A stretch of 64,000 nt of DNA, taken from the NCBI GenBank assembly GCA_035457705.1, contig DATIBD010000074.1:1-64000 (forward strand), read 5' to 3'. The translations under genes were made by a program, and so were the position numbers. Origin of the DNA: DASPGQ01 sp035457705. Its GTDB lineage: Bacteria > Acidobacteriota > Vicinamibacteria > Marinacidobacterales > SMYC01. Within the stretch, counting starts at the first letter, position 1; each line of letters opens with the position of its first letter. Positions 33,198 to 41,056 of this stretch are shown here, in pieces. The notes under the pieces are model-generated. The model did no database searches and was not told the origin of the DNA. It worked only from the letters and a program-made list of their open reading frames with translations.

Positions 33198-33800
33198 TTA
33201 CACCCGGCGCCCCACGACTGTGAGCTCGGCTACGCTCTCGAGAAAATAGCGATGAACCCGCGGGTCGTCCGTCAGCTCTGGATGAAAGGTGCTCGCAAGG
33301 ATCCGCTCTTCGCGCACCAGGACCGGCTCGCCGCGGTGATGGGCGAGCACGCGCACGCCGGGTCCGAAGCCGCGGATGACCGGGGCCCGGATGAAGACCA
33401 TCGGGAGCGGCTCGTCGCCGAGCTCAGGGCAGGCCTCGCGACTCTCGTGACTATCGATCTGTCTGCCGTAGCCGTTCCGCTCGATGCTGACGTCCAGCAG
33501 GCCGAGCGATGGCTGACAGGGCGAAGTGACGTGTTTCGCGAGGAGTATCACACCGGCACAAGTACCGAACATCGCCGCCCCCTCGTGGTAGAGCCGGCGA
33601 AGGGGCTCCAAGAGCCCTTCCTCTTCGATGAACTTCAACATGGTCGTGCTCTCGCCCCCGGGCAGCACGAGCGCACGAAGACCTCCTAGCTCGTCCGCCC
33701 GTCGCACCTCGCGTGAGGCCGCGCCGATCCGCTCGAGCGCTCGACGGTGCTCGGCATAATCGCCCTGGAGGGCGAGCACGCCGACGACGGCTTCGTTCAT
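33198..33800 (-). CDS. pdxT: pyridoxal-5'-phosphate synthase glutaminase subunit
   Basis: 200 residues. Class I-type glutaminase: VGVLALQGDYAEHRRAL start, LPGGESTTM oxyanion region, nucleophile Cys in FGTCAGVILLA, and His/Glu of the triad in TFHPELTDD. Supplies ammonia to PdxS. Starts seven bases after the pdxS stop, so the two are one operon. Confidence 0.95.
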   Translation of the reverse strand: MNEAVVGVLALQGDYAEHRRALERIGAASREVRRADELGGLRALVLPGGESTTMLKFIEEEGLLEPLRRLYHEGAAMFGTCAGVILLAKHVTSPCQPSLGLLDVSIERNGYGRQIDSHESREACPELGDEPLPMVFIRAPVIRGFGPGVRVLAHHRGEPVLVREERILASTFHPELTDDPRVHRYFLESVAELTVVGRRV

Positions 33801-33807
33801 GGCCGCT

Positions 33808-34689
33808 CTACCACCCTCGGGTCGAAAGGAGGTCCTTCTGGTCGAGGGTCGCGACGTCGATACCCGTCATGGGCTCGCCCAGCCCTCGGGAGACTTCAAC
33901 CAGCACCTTGGGATCGCGGAAATGGGTCACGGCCTTGACGATTGCGGCGGCTCGCGTGGCTGGGTCCTCCGATTTGAAGATGCCCGATCCGACGAAGACG
34001 CTCTCGGCGCCGAGCTGCATGCAGAGGGCCGCATCGGCAGGGGTCGAGACGCCGCCCGCGGCGAAGTTGGGAACGGGAAGCCTGCCTTCCCTCGCCACGA
34101 GTCTGACGAGCTCGTAAGGCGCACCCAGCCGCTTGGCCTCGGCCATCAGCTCGTCGGGCGTCATTACCGTCAGGCGCCTCAAGTCGCCGTTTACCTTCCG
34201 CAGATGCCGCACCGCCTCGACGATGTTGCCCGAGCCCGCCTCGCCCTTCGTGCGAATGAGCGCCGCGCCCTCGCCCACCCGCCGCAGAGCCTCACCCAGG
34301 TCTCGGCAGCCGCAAACGAAAGGAACTTCGAAAGCGTGCTTGTCGATGTGGTTCTCCTCGTCGGCGGGTGTCAAAACCTCGCTCTCGTCGACGAAATCCA
34401 CGCCCATCGCTTCGAGGAGCTGCGCTTCCACGAAGTGGCCGATGCGAACCTTCGCCATGACCGGGATGCTCACGGACTTCATGATCTCCTCGATCTTGTC
34501 CACCGAGGACATGCGCGCCACCCCGCCGTGTTTGCGGATGTCGGCGGGCACGCGCTCGAGCGCCATGACCGACACCGCGCCGGCGTCCTCCGCGATCTTC
34601 GCCTGCTCGGCGTTGGTCACGTCCATGATGGCGCCGCCCTTCAGCATGTCCGCCAGTCCGGTCTTGAGCTTGAGAGTCGGGTCCGTCAT
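33808..34689 (-). CDS. pdxS: pyridoxal-5'-phosphate synthase PdxS subunit
   Basis: 293 residues from ATG at 34689 (the open frame upstream belongs to another reading of pdxR). Strongly conserved barrel: GLADMLKGGAIMDV, ALERVPADIRKHGGVARMS, VMAKVRIGHFVEAQ with the substrate lysine, DESEVLTPADEENHI, IRTKGEAGSGNIVEAVRH with the second lysine, NFAAGGVSTPADAALCMQLG. Builds PLP from ribose-5-phosphate, glyceraldehyde-3-phosphate and ammonia from PdxT. AGGAGGTATCAG lies directly before the ATG. Ten bases separate it from the regulator gene pdxR. Confidence 0.97.
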   Translation of the reverse strand: MTDPTLKLKTGLADMLKGGAIMDVTNAEQAKIAEDAGAVSVMALERVPADIRKHGGVARMSSVDKIEEIMKSVSIPVMAKVRIGHFVEAQLLEAMGVDFVDESEVLTPADEENHIDKHAFEVPFVCGCRDLGEALRRVGEGAALIRTKGEAGSGNIVEAVRHLRKVNGDLRRLTVMTPDELMAEAKRLGAPYELVRLVAREGRLPVPNFAAGGVSTPADAALCMQLGAESVFVGSGIFKSEDPATRAAAIVKAVTHFRDPKVLVEVSRGLGEPMTGIDVATLDQKDLLSTRGW

Positions 34690-34699
34690 CTGATACCTC

Positions 34700-36205
34700 C
34701 TAGATATGAAATGCGGGCATTTGCTCCCGTGATGGCGAGCTTCCCCTTCCACTTTGATCACCGAGGCGTCGCAATGCGGCGCCCAGTCGTACGACACCTT
34801 CTTCGATCCGTTCGACGGGTACTCGGGAAATCGACAGCCGAAGGAAGCTCTCGCCGCCGCCGGCGGCAAAGAAATGGCTTCCCGGTGTGAAGATCACGCC
34901 TTCTCGAGCAGAGTCCTGCAAAAGCGACTCGGCGGACAGGCCCTCCGGGAGCGTAACCCAGAAGGCGTAGCCGCCTTCCGGGGTCGTCCAGGACACATCG
35001 TCGGGAAAGTGCCGTTCGAGAGCTTGAACGAGCCTTTGACTCTTCTGCCGGTAGATCGCGGCCAGGCGCTTCAAATGCCGGTCGTAGTGCCCCCGCAGGC
35101 AGAACTCCAGTCCCGCCGCTTGCAGAAGGAGACTCGTGTAGTAATCGGCAATCAGCTTCGAACGCTCGATGGCGGCGACGACCTCTCGGTCGGCAACGAT
35201 CCAGCCCAACCGCAAGCCGGGAAACAGGCCCTTGGAGAAGGTACCGATGTGCAGTACCGAGCCCCGCTCGTCGAGCGCCTTGAGTGGCGGCAATGCCGCC
35301 CCGTCGAACCGAAGCTCGAAATCGAAATCGTGCTCGACTACGGGCACCCGGAACCGGGCCGAGACCTCGAGCAGACGTTTTCGAGACGGAAGATCCAGGG
35401 TTATGCCCGTCGGGTTGTGAAACGTCGGCATCGTGAAGACGAAACGCGTTCTCGAGTCTCGATCGAGAGCCGCTTCCAGCGCGTCGAGGTCCACTCCCCG
35501 TGGCGTCATGGGGATGGCGACGGTCTGGGCCTGATACTGGGCCAGTAGCGGAAGAACGATCGTGTACGTGGGGCTTTCCAGGACCACTCGGTCGCCCGGG
35601 TCGAGGAGGCTCCGACAGATGAGGTCGAGTGCCTGCTGCGAGCCGTTCACGATGAGGACGTTGTCCGGCTGGGCGGCAACCCCACGCTTTCGGAGACGTT
35701 CGGCGATGTAGTCTCTCAACGGCGGGTAGCCTGCCGCAGGACCATACTGCAGGAGCTTCTTGCCTTCGGTTCGAAGCACGTAGTCGAGAACGGATCGGAA
35801 CGGCTCGACCGGGAACAGCTCCTCATCCGGAACGAGCGATGCGAAATCGATCGTATCCGGATGTTCCTCCGGCACTTTTGGGGCGGGGCGAACACGCTCG
35901 GCGGCGGCATGCGCCGAGCGCGAGAAGCGAAAGAGCATGGGATCCTTGGCCTCCGGCTCGCGATGGGCGACGAAGGTCCCCTGGCCGACATGAGAGCGGA
36001 CCCGGCCGCTCGTCGAAAGCCCGTCGTAGGCGGCGGTGACCGTGTTGCGATTGACGCCCAGCGCGGAGGCCAGCTCACGACTCGGCGGAAGCTTCGTTCC
36101 CGGCTCGATGTAACCCCGATCGATGAGCTCCGAAAGCTTCTTCTGGAGCTGTTCATATAGGGGGACGTCCGAGCTCCGGTCGAGCTCCAGCTCCAAATGG
36201 ACCAT
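34700..36205 (-). CDS. pdxR: MocR-type GntR/aminotransferase regulator of PLP synthesis
   Basis: 501 residues. Residues 1-80 are a GntR winged helix (VPLYEQLQKKLSELIDRGYIEPGTKLPPSRELASALGVNRNTVTAAYDGL). Residues about 115-480 are a fold-type I aminotransferase with the PLP lysine in TFSKGLFPGLRLGW and substrate Asn/Asp/Tyr of the family (FHNPTG; VEHDFDFE). MocR proteins sense PLP through this domain. It lies directly upstream of pdxS on the same strand, so it should control its own operon. In many bacteria pdxR is divergent from pdxS; the co-directional order here is less usual. The symbol is given from context and family. Confidence 0.9.
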   Translation of the reverse strand: MVHLELELDRSSDVPLYEQLQKKLSELIDRGYIEPGTKLPPSRELASALGVNRNTVTAAYDGLSTSGRVRSHVGQGTFVAHREPEAKDPMLFRFSRSAHAAAERVRPAPKVPEEHPDTIDFASLVPDEELFPVEPFRSVLDYVLRTEGKKLLQYGPAAGYPPLRDYIAERLRKRGVAAQPDNVLIVNGSQQALDLICRSLLDPGDRVVLESPTYTIVLPLLAQYQAQTVAIPMTPRGVDLDALEAALDRDSRTRFVFTMPTFHNPTGITLDLPSRKRLLEVSARFRVPVVEHDFDFELRFDGAALPPLKALDERGSVLHIGTFSKGLFPGLRLGWIVADREVVAAIERSKLIADYYTSLLLQAAGLEFCLRGHYDRHLKRLAAIYRQKSQRLVQALERHFPDDVSWTTPEGGYAFWVTLPEGLSAESLLQDSAREGVIFTPGSHFFAAGGGESFLRLSISRVPVERIEEGVVRLGAALRRLGDQSGRGSSPSREQMPAFHI

Positions 36206-36206
36206 G

Positions 36207-36288
36207 CCAATGAGATACCAATTCCACGGTTCTGCGTCAAATGTAATAGTCCAATTGGCTCATTAGGGGGCCAATCGTGACCGATTGG
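36207..36288. promoter_or_regulatory. cluster of CCAAT/ATTGG boxes, probable PdxR operator
   Basis: CCAAT at 36207-36211 and 36218-36222 (11 bases apart), the palindrome CCAATTGG at 36251-36258, and CCAATCG-TGAC-CGATTGG at 36271-36288. First-to-third box distances are multiples of 11, i.e. the same face of the helix. MocR regulators are known to bind direct and inverted repeats near their own promoter. Confidence 0.55.
36212..36240 (-). promoter_or_regulatory. sigma-70-type promoter of pdxR-pdxS-pdxT, probably leaderless
   Basis: On the minus strand TTGACG (36240-36235), 17-base spacer, TATCTC (36217-36212). The -10 sits between two ATTGG boxes, and transcription expected about 7 bases on would begin at or next to the ATG at 36205. 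Confidence 0.5.
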
Positions 36289-36347
36289 ATGGTCTCCGGG
36301 TTTGGCTACACCTAGTCAGCGCGTCGACGGGTACGTGGGAGGGTGGC

Positions 36348-38303
36348 CTAGTTCTTCACGCCGAGCTCGTAGATTTTAGCTTCTATGAACAGATCCAGCA
36401 GCTCTCGGTCGATCTTGCCGGAGCTCGCTTCGGACTCGAGTATCGTGAGGGCTCTTTCCGTGGGCACGGCGGGCTTGTAGGGGCGATCCCTAGCGGTGAG
36501 CGCGTCGTAGATATCGGAAATCGTCATCATGCGAGTCTGAGGCGGGATGTCCTCCGCGGGCAGCCGGAGAGGATAGCCGCTTCCGTCGAGCTTCTCGTGG
36601 TGGCTCCGGGCTAGATCGGGAACACCTTTGAGATCCGGAGTCCAGGGAATCGTCGAGAGGAAATCGTACGTATGGTCCACATGGGACATGATCATCCTGT
36701 ACTCGGATTCGGTAAGGCTGCCTCGGGCGATGGTCAGCGCCGTGATCTCGTCGGGCTCGAGAAACGTTTGAATGCTCCCATCCACGTCCTCGTAGCAAAG
36801 CTGCCCGAGCTCGATCAAGCGGTCGAAGTCAGAAAAACGCACCACGTTGGGTTTGTTCGCCGCTTCGACGGCCTCGCGCGCCTCGTCCACCAGCGCGAGC
36901 CGCTTTCGGAGCTCCTCTTTGGTCTGTTCGATCTGCTCCGGTGTGGCTTCACCGGCGAGCAGCCCGTCCAGAGCGCGCCTTAGATACTGGGCCTCCAGAG
37001 CACGCCGGATCGTCTTGAAGCGCTGTCGAACGGTCGATAGCTCGCCGTGATACAGCTTGGTCGCTTTGATGAGGACACGCTCTCGCACACCCACTTTCCC
37101 GAAGTCATGAAGGAGCGCCGCGTACTTGAGCTCACGCATCTGGTCGGAGCTCAATCTAAGATTCGCGTAGGAGCCGCGGCCGCTCAGGTTGACGACTCGC
37201 GCGAGCTCCGTGGTCATCGTGGCCACCCGCCACGAGTGGCCCTTGGTCGTCGAATCCCTACTCTCGATGGCTTTGACCGCCGCGTCCACGAATCGGCGGA
37301 AAAGGTGCTCCTGTCCCAGGTGGAAGCGGTTGTTCTCGATCGAAACGGCGGCCTGGCTCGCTAGCGAGCGTACCAGGCGCTCGTCATCCTCGTCGAAGGG
37401 CAGGACCTCATCATCGAAGGTGGCCCGCCCCTCGAGCCGGAGGTGACGCGATCTCTTCTTGTTGATGAGCTGGAGAACACCGGTAGTCTCACGCTCCCGA
37501 TTCTGCATCGGCACGACCAGGACGGAGCGCGTGCGGTAGCCAATCGCCTCGTCGAAGCTGCGGTTGATGGCGAACGGTTTGTCGGCCGGCAGATCATAAG
37601 CGTCGGGAATGTTGAGGGTCTCGCCCGTCAAGGCGACGTATCCGGCAATGCTGTCGGGGCCGATCGTGAGGATGTCCTCTTCGAACTCGAGCTCGCGGGA
37701 ATCGTTCTGGGCGAGACGAAAGCGCAACCAGCGACCGGTAAACCGCTTCGCGCGGCCTTCGGGAAGGGGTACGAGCTCGTCCAGGCTCGACACCAGGAAG
37801 AGGCTTCCGGCATCGGCGCTCGTGATTTCTCTTGCCTTGCCCAGAATGAGATTCAGCAAACGCTCGTGATCGTGCTCGGCGGAGAGTGCGATCCCGATTT
37901 CGTGAAGCTCCTCGAGCTGGCGGGCCTTCTGCTGCGCAGCCGTTTGAGAGGCCTCGAGAGAGAGCTGGTTGTCGAGAAAGCGCGTCGCGCTATTGAGCTT
38001 TCGCCGAAGCTCGCGTTGGCCGGGGTTTCGCGGAACGAGGTCGAATAGAAGCTCGTCGAGCTCACAGCTGCCGGGATCCGCGGAGAGCGCGATGACGGGC
38101 AGTACCACGCCGGCCGTGCGAGCAGCGAACGCTCGCACCGCCTCGTGATGCCGGTGAAGAAGTTCCTCGTCGATGAGCAGTACGCCGAAGGCCCGGGCGT
38201 CCAGTTCTTGGATCCGTCTCACACAGAAACTATCGAACACTTCGGAGTAGTCTTCGGGAGACAACGATCCGGGCTCTGTCGTCCACAGCAGAATGGGGTG
38301 CAT
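36348..38303 (-). CDS. GAF-HD-GYP protein (putative cyclic-di-GMP phosphodiesterase)
   Basis: 651 residues from ATG at 38303. An N-terminal receiver-like part without clear phosphoacceptor (about 1-115; GVLLIDEELLHRHH), a GAF domain (about 150-330; LLNLILGKAREITSADAGSLFL, SVLVVPMQNRERETTGVLQLINK), then an HD-type domain: HD dyad in YAALLHDFGKVGV and the GYP signature HHEKLDGSGYPLRL. A roughly 170-residue insertion of helices separates the HD from the GYP part. These domains usually hydrolyse c-di-GMP. I see no diguanylate cyclase in the window. Confidence 0.87.
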   Translation of the reverse strand: MHPILLWTTEPGSLSPEDYSEVFDSFCVRRIQELDARAFGVLLIDEELLHRHHEAVRAFAARTAGVVLPVIALSADPGSCELDELLFDLVPRNPGQRELRRKLNSATRFLDNQLSLEASQTAAQQKARQLEELHEIGIALSAEHDHERLLNLILGKAREITSADAGSLFLVSSLDELVPLPEGRAKRFTGRWLRFRLAQNDSRELEFEEDILTIGPDSIAGYVALTGETLNIPDAYDLPADKPFAINRSFDEAIGYRTRSVLVVPMQNRERETTGVLQLINKKRSRHLRLEGRATFDDEVLPFDEDDERLVRSLASQAAVSIENNRFHLGQEHLFRRFVDAAVKAIESRDSTTKGHSWRVATMTTELARVVNLSGRGSYANLRLSSDQMRELKYAALLHDFGKVGVRERVLIKATKLYHGELSTVRQRFKTIRRALEAQYLRRALDGLLAGEATPEQIEQTKEELRKRLALVDEAREAVEAANKPNVVRFSDFDRLIELGQLCYEDVDGSIQTFLEPDEITALTIARGSLTESEYRMIMSHVDHTYDFLSTIPWTPDLKGVPDLARSHHEKLDGSGYPLRLPAEDIPPQTRMMTISDIYDALTARDRPYKPAVPTERALTILESEASSGKIDRELLDLFIEAKIYELGVKN

Positions 38304-38665
38304 TTCGCCTCTCGTGCTGCCGTCAGGGGGGATGAATCGTATGCTACCGACTGGGGGCGGTTCGGTCAAGCCGGACCGCGCCGGGGGCAAGCCTCGTGGC
38401 CGGCCGATGTGCTTTTTTTTCGGCGAGGGGTCCGCCTGATTCCCGGCCTAAGCAGACGAATTTCACAATTACGCTGACGTATCGTCCGCATCGGACGGCT
38501 TCGAGGATAGGAGAGTGAGCCCGGAGGGCGAATAATTTTCAGAGGAACCCAAAGCCGCAAAGTCGCGGAGGCGCAAAGAGAGGCCAGGAGTTCGCAAGTT
38601 GCTGTCTTCGCGCCGTTGCGTTTCTTGGATCGTCGAATACGCTATCGTTCTTCTGAAATACAGTA
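38304..38665. other. 362-base spacer with CGCAAAG repeats
   Basis: No gene. Contains a perfect hairpin CGTCCG-CAT-CGGACG (38483-38497) and the string CGCAAAG twice (38556-38562, 38572-38578) in a 45-base stretch that resembles small dispersed intergenic repeats of high-GC bacteria. It is the 5' side of the HD-GYP gene and the 3' side of the GNAT gene. Confidence 0.4.
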
Positions 38666-39265
38666 CTAAGGTCGCCTAATCGCTCGAGCGGCTCGTTCGA
38701 AGATGTCGGTGAGATCGGCCGAGCCTTCCCAGGTAAAAATGGCACGAGGTGGCGCTGGGGTTTGGGGTCGGTCTCGGAGCTGAAGGCACCAGACTCCGAC
38801 GTCGTGCCAACGGTCGAGTTTGTAGCCGATACTCTCGAACATCCCGACACGGCAGAAGCCCATCGATTCATGCAAAGCGACGCTTGCGGCGTTGGGAAGA
38901 GCGATGACCGCTAATGCGGTCGTGAACCCCTGCAGGTTCAGACAACCCAGTAGCGCGGCGTAGAGTCCCCGGGCGACTCCCCGTCGTTGGTGCTTCGGGC
39001 TGACATAGACGGTTGTCTCTACGGACCACTGATAAGCGGCTCGCGCCCGGAAAGGCGACGCGTAAGCAAAGCCCAGGATCGCGGCTCGGTCTTCGCACAC
39101 GAGCCAGGGTAGTCGTTCCAACGTGAGGCGTATGCGGTCACGATACTGTGCGAGATCGGGCGGTGCGAGCTCGAACGAGATGGCGGTCTCCCGAACGATT
39201 GGGGCGTAGATCTCGAGCAGCGCCGGCGTATCGTCATCGCGCACCAGTCGAATCTTGGGACTCAT
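38666..39265 (-). CDS. GNAT-family N-acetyltransferase (phosphinothricin-acetyltransferase-like)
   Basis: 199 residues from ATG at 39265; upstream open frame is the shadow of the exporter gene. Starts IRLVRDDDTPALLEIYAPIVRETAISFE, which is the typical opening of the Pat/YncA subgroup; the acetyl-CoA loop is QRRGVARGLYAALLG, and the end of the fold ALHESMGFCRVGMFESIGYKLDRWHDVGVW is characteristic. Relatives acetylate phosphinothricin, methionine derivatives or other amino compounds. Two bases separate it from the EamA exporter, which suggests an operon for detoxifying and exporting an amino compound. Confidence 0.87.
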   Translation of the reverse strand: MSPKIRLVRDDDTPALLEIYAPIVRETAISFELAPPDLAQYRDRIRLTLERLPWLVCEDRAAILGFAYASPFRARAAYQWSVETTVYVSPKHQRRGVARGLYAALLGCLNLQGFTTALAVIALPNAASVALHESMGFCRVGMFESIGYKLDRWHDVGVWCLQLRDRPQTPAPPRAIFTWEGSADLTDIFERAARAIRRP

Positions 39266-39267
39266 AA

Positions 39268-40140
39268 TCAGTGGCGGCGCACGAGACGGATCCCGAGAAT
39301 GATCAGCGCCGCGCCGCCGAGCTTGAGAGGCCCCACCGGCTCGCCAAGGGACCACCAGGCGACGGCGAGGGCGGCCACCGGGGTGAGGTTGGCATAGATC
39401 GCAGTCTGGGTCGGGCCGATTCGTGACACGGCGAAGTACCAGAGAGAGTAGGCGATGACGAGGGCAAAGACGAAAGAAAAGATCGTGGCCCCCCACGCCG
39501 AGGCGGGCACGGCTTCCGGGGAGACTTCGAACAGGCGGGGAAGACCCAGGGGAAGCAGGAACGTCGTTCCCAGCGCCATGGTATAGGCATTCGGCTTGAA
39601 ATGTCCATAATAGTCGACGACCGGCTTTCCCAGCACCGTGTAAAGCGACCAGCATAGAGTGGCTCCCAGAGTAAGCCAGTCACCGGACGCCCCATGACCG
39701 AGACGGTGCGAGTCGCGCATGACGAGCCCCACGCCAACCGCCGAGATCGCGACGCCGAGCCAGGTGGTCGATCGGGGTCGCTCCACTCGCAGCAGGACGC
39801 TCAGAAGAGCGACGAATACCGGGGTCATGCCCAGAAGCATCGCCGAGCTCGAGGCGGTGGTCTCGTGAATACCATGAATGAAGAGGAGCTGGTAAATCGT
39901 GTGTCCAATCAGCGCGAGGAGCAGGAGCCGAAGGAGATCTTGCCGTCGCAGGCGGGGACCGCCTCGGAGGCGAGCGAGCACGAGTAGCACGGCCGAGGCT
40001 CCGATGAGCCTTACGGAATTGAAAGCGAGAGGCGAGAGGTGAACGAGTGCTGCCTTAACGACGCTGAAGTTGACCGCCCAGATGATGACCGTGCCGACGA
40101 GCGCGGCGTCGACGGAGGCGGTGCGGCCCTCTTCGCGCAG
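39268..40140 (-). CDS. EamA/DMT-family exporter with probable CTG start
   Basis: 290 residues if started at CTG 40140, the length expected for the ten-helix EamA family. The first ATG/GTG/TTG-type start is the GTG at 39990, which would cut off the first helix and a half (ALVGTVIIWAVNFSVVKAAL, SPLAFNSVRLIGASAVLLV), clearly homologous to EamA repeat one. The frame is open only to 40146, next to the korB stop codon, and contains no standard start in between. Two EamA repeats are visible (second from about residue 155: LTLGATLCWSLYTVLGKPV). Either a CTG start coupled to korB termination or a small frameshift explains it. Confidence 0.8.
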   Translation of the reverse strand: MREEGRTASVDAALVGTVIIWAVNFSVVKAALVHLSPLAFNSVRLIGASAVLLVLARLRGGPRLRRQDLLRLLLLALIGHTIYQLLFIHGIHETTASSSAMLLGMTPVFVALLSVLLRVERPRSTTWLGVAISAVGVGLVMRDSHRLGHGASGDWLTLGATLCWSLYTVLGKPVVDYYGHFKPNAYTMALGTTFLLPLGLPRLFEVSPEAVPASAWGATIFSFVFALVIAYSLWYFAVSRIGPTQTAIYANLTPVAALAVAWWSLGEPVGPLKLGGAALIILGIRLVRRH

Positions 40141-40141
40141 G

Positions 40142-41032
40142 CTACATCATCCGCTTCAGAATTCGTTCGCTCTGCTCTTTGGTGAGTCCGGGCTTGCGAT
40201 GGGCGATAGGTCCACCCTCGTCCAGCACCGGCTCGAGCTCGTGGAGCGTCGGAACCTCCTCGTTCTTGAAGAACAAGCCGGTGTAAATCCTGTCGCCCCA
40301 TTCCATCGCTTTCTCGCAAGCTGACTTCCAGTCTGTGGGGTCGTGGGCCTCGTCCTCGAGCTTCTTGATACGGCCACGGAAGAAGTCGTAGGTGTTGTCG
40401 TGGTTGAACGTCACGCAGGGGCTGAATACGTCGACGAGGGAGAACCCCTTGTGAAGGATCGCCTCGCGGATGAGAGTCACCAACTGCTTTCCATGTCCAG
40501 AGAATCCTCGTGCCACGTAAGTCGCGCCGTTCATGATGGAGGACGTGATTGGGTTGACCGGGCGCTCGAGGTTACCAAAGGGGGTCGACTTGGTCTTCAT
40601 GCCCAGGCTGCTCGAAGGGCTTACCTGTCCCGTGGTGAGCCCGTAAATCTGGTTGTTCATGACGAGGTAAGTCAAGTCGACGTTCCGTCGAGCCGTATGG
40701 GCGAAATGGTTCCCTCCGATCCCGTAGCCATCGCCGTCGCCCCCGGTCGCGATCACGGTGAGCTCGTGGTTGGCAAACTTCGCCCCGGTCGCAACCGCTA
40801 GAGCGCGGCCGTGCAGAGTGTGCATGCCGTATGTGTTGATGAAGCCGGGAAAGTTCGACGAGCAGCCAATGCCGGAAACGCAGAGCACCTCGTGAGGTCT
40901 GCGGCCGAGCTCGGCGAGCGCTTTCTGAACCGCATTCAGGAGGCCGAAATCGCCACAGCCGGGGCACCAATCGGGGTCGACTTTGCCCTTGAAGTCTTTG
41001 GGCTTCAATTCCGTCAGGGTCGTGGTTGCCAT
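40142..41032 (-). CDS. korB: 2-oxoacid:ferredoxin oxidoreductase, beta subunit
   Basis: 296 residues. TPP-binding subunit with WCPGCGDFG start, GIGCSS, HGRALAVATG, the TPP/magnesium motif GGDGDGYGIGGNHFAHTARRN ending with MNNQIYGLTTGQ, and the C-terminal half typical of 2-oxoglutarate/pyruvate:ferredoxin oxidoreductases. Oxidatively decarboxylates a 2-oxoacid with CoA and reduces ferredoxin. Starts 24 bases after the alpha-gene stop. Symbol by similarity to KorB; substrate (2-oxoglutarate or other) is not proved. Confidence 0.93.
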   Translation of the reverse strand: MATTTLTELKPKDFKGKVDPDWCPGCGDFGLLNAVQKALAELGRRPHEVLCVSGIGCSSNFPGFINTYGMHTLHGRALAVATGAKFANHELTVIATGGDGDGYGIGGNHFAHTARRNVDLTYLVMNNQIYGLTTGQVSPSSSLGMKTKSTPFGNLERPVNPITSSIMNGATYVARGFSGHGKQLVTLIREAILHKGFSLVDVFSPCVTFNHDNTYDFFRGRIKKLEDEAHDPTDWKSACEKAMEWGDRIYTGLFFKNEEVPTLHELEPVLDEGGPIAHRKPGLTKEQSERILKRMM

Positions 41033-41056
41033 TTGCCTTGTCTCCCTATCTTTTTC

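Noticed and set aside
38666..39655. 329-residue form of the GNAT protein
   Set aside because: The extra 130 residues lie antisense-free but in a shifted frame of the EamA gene; the domain starts at the ATG at 39265.
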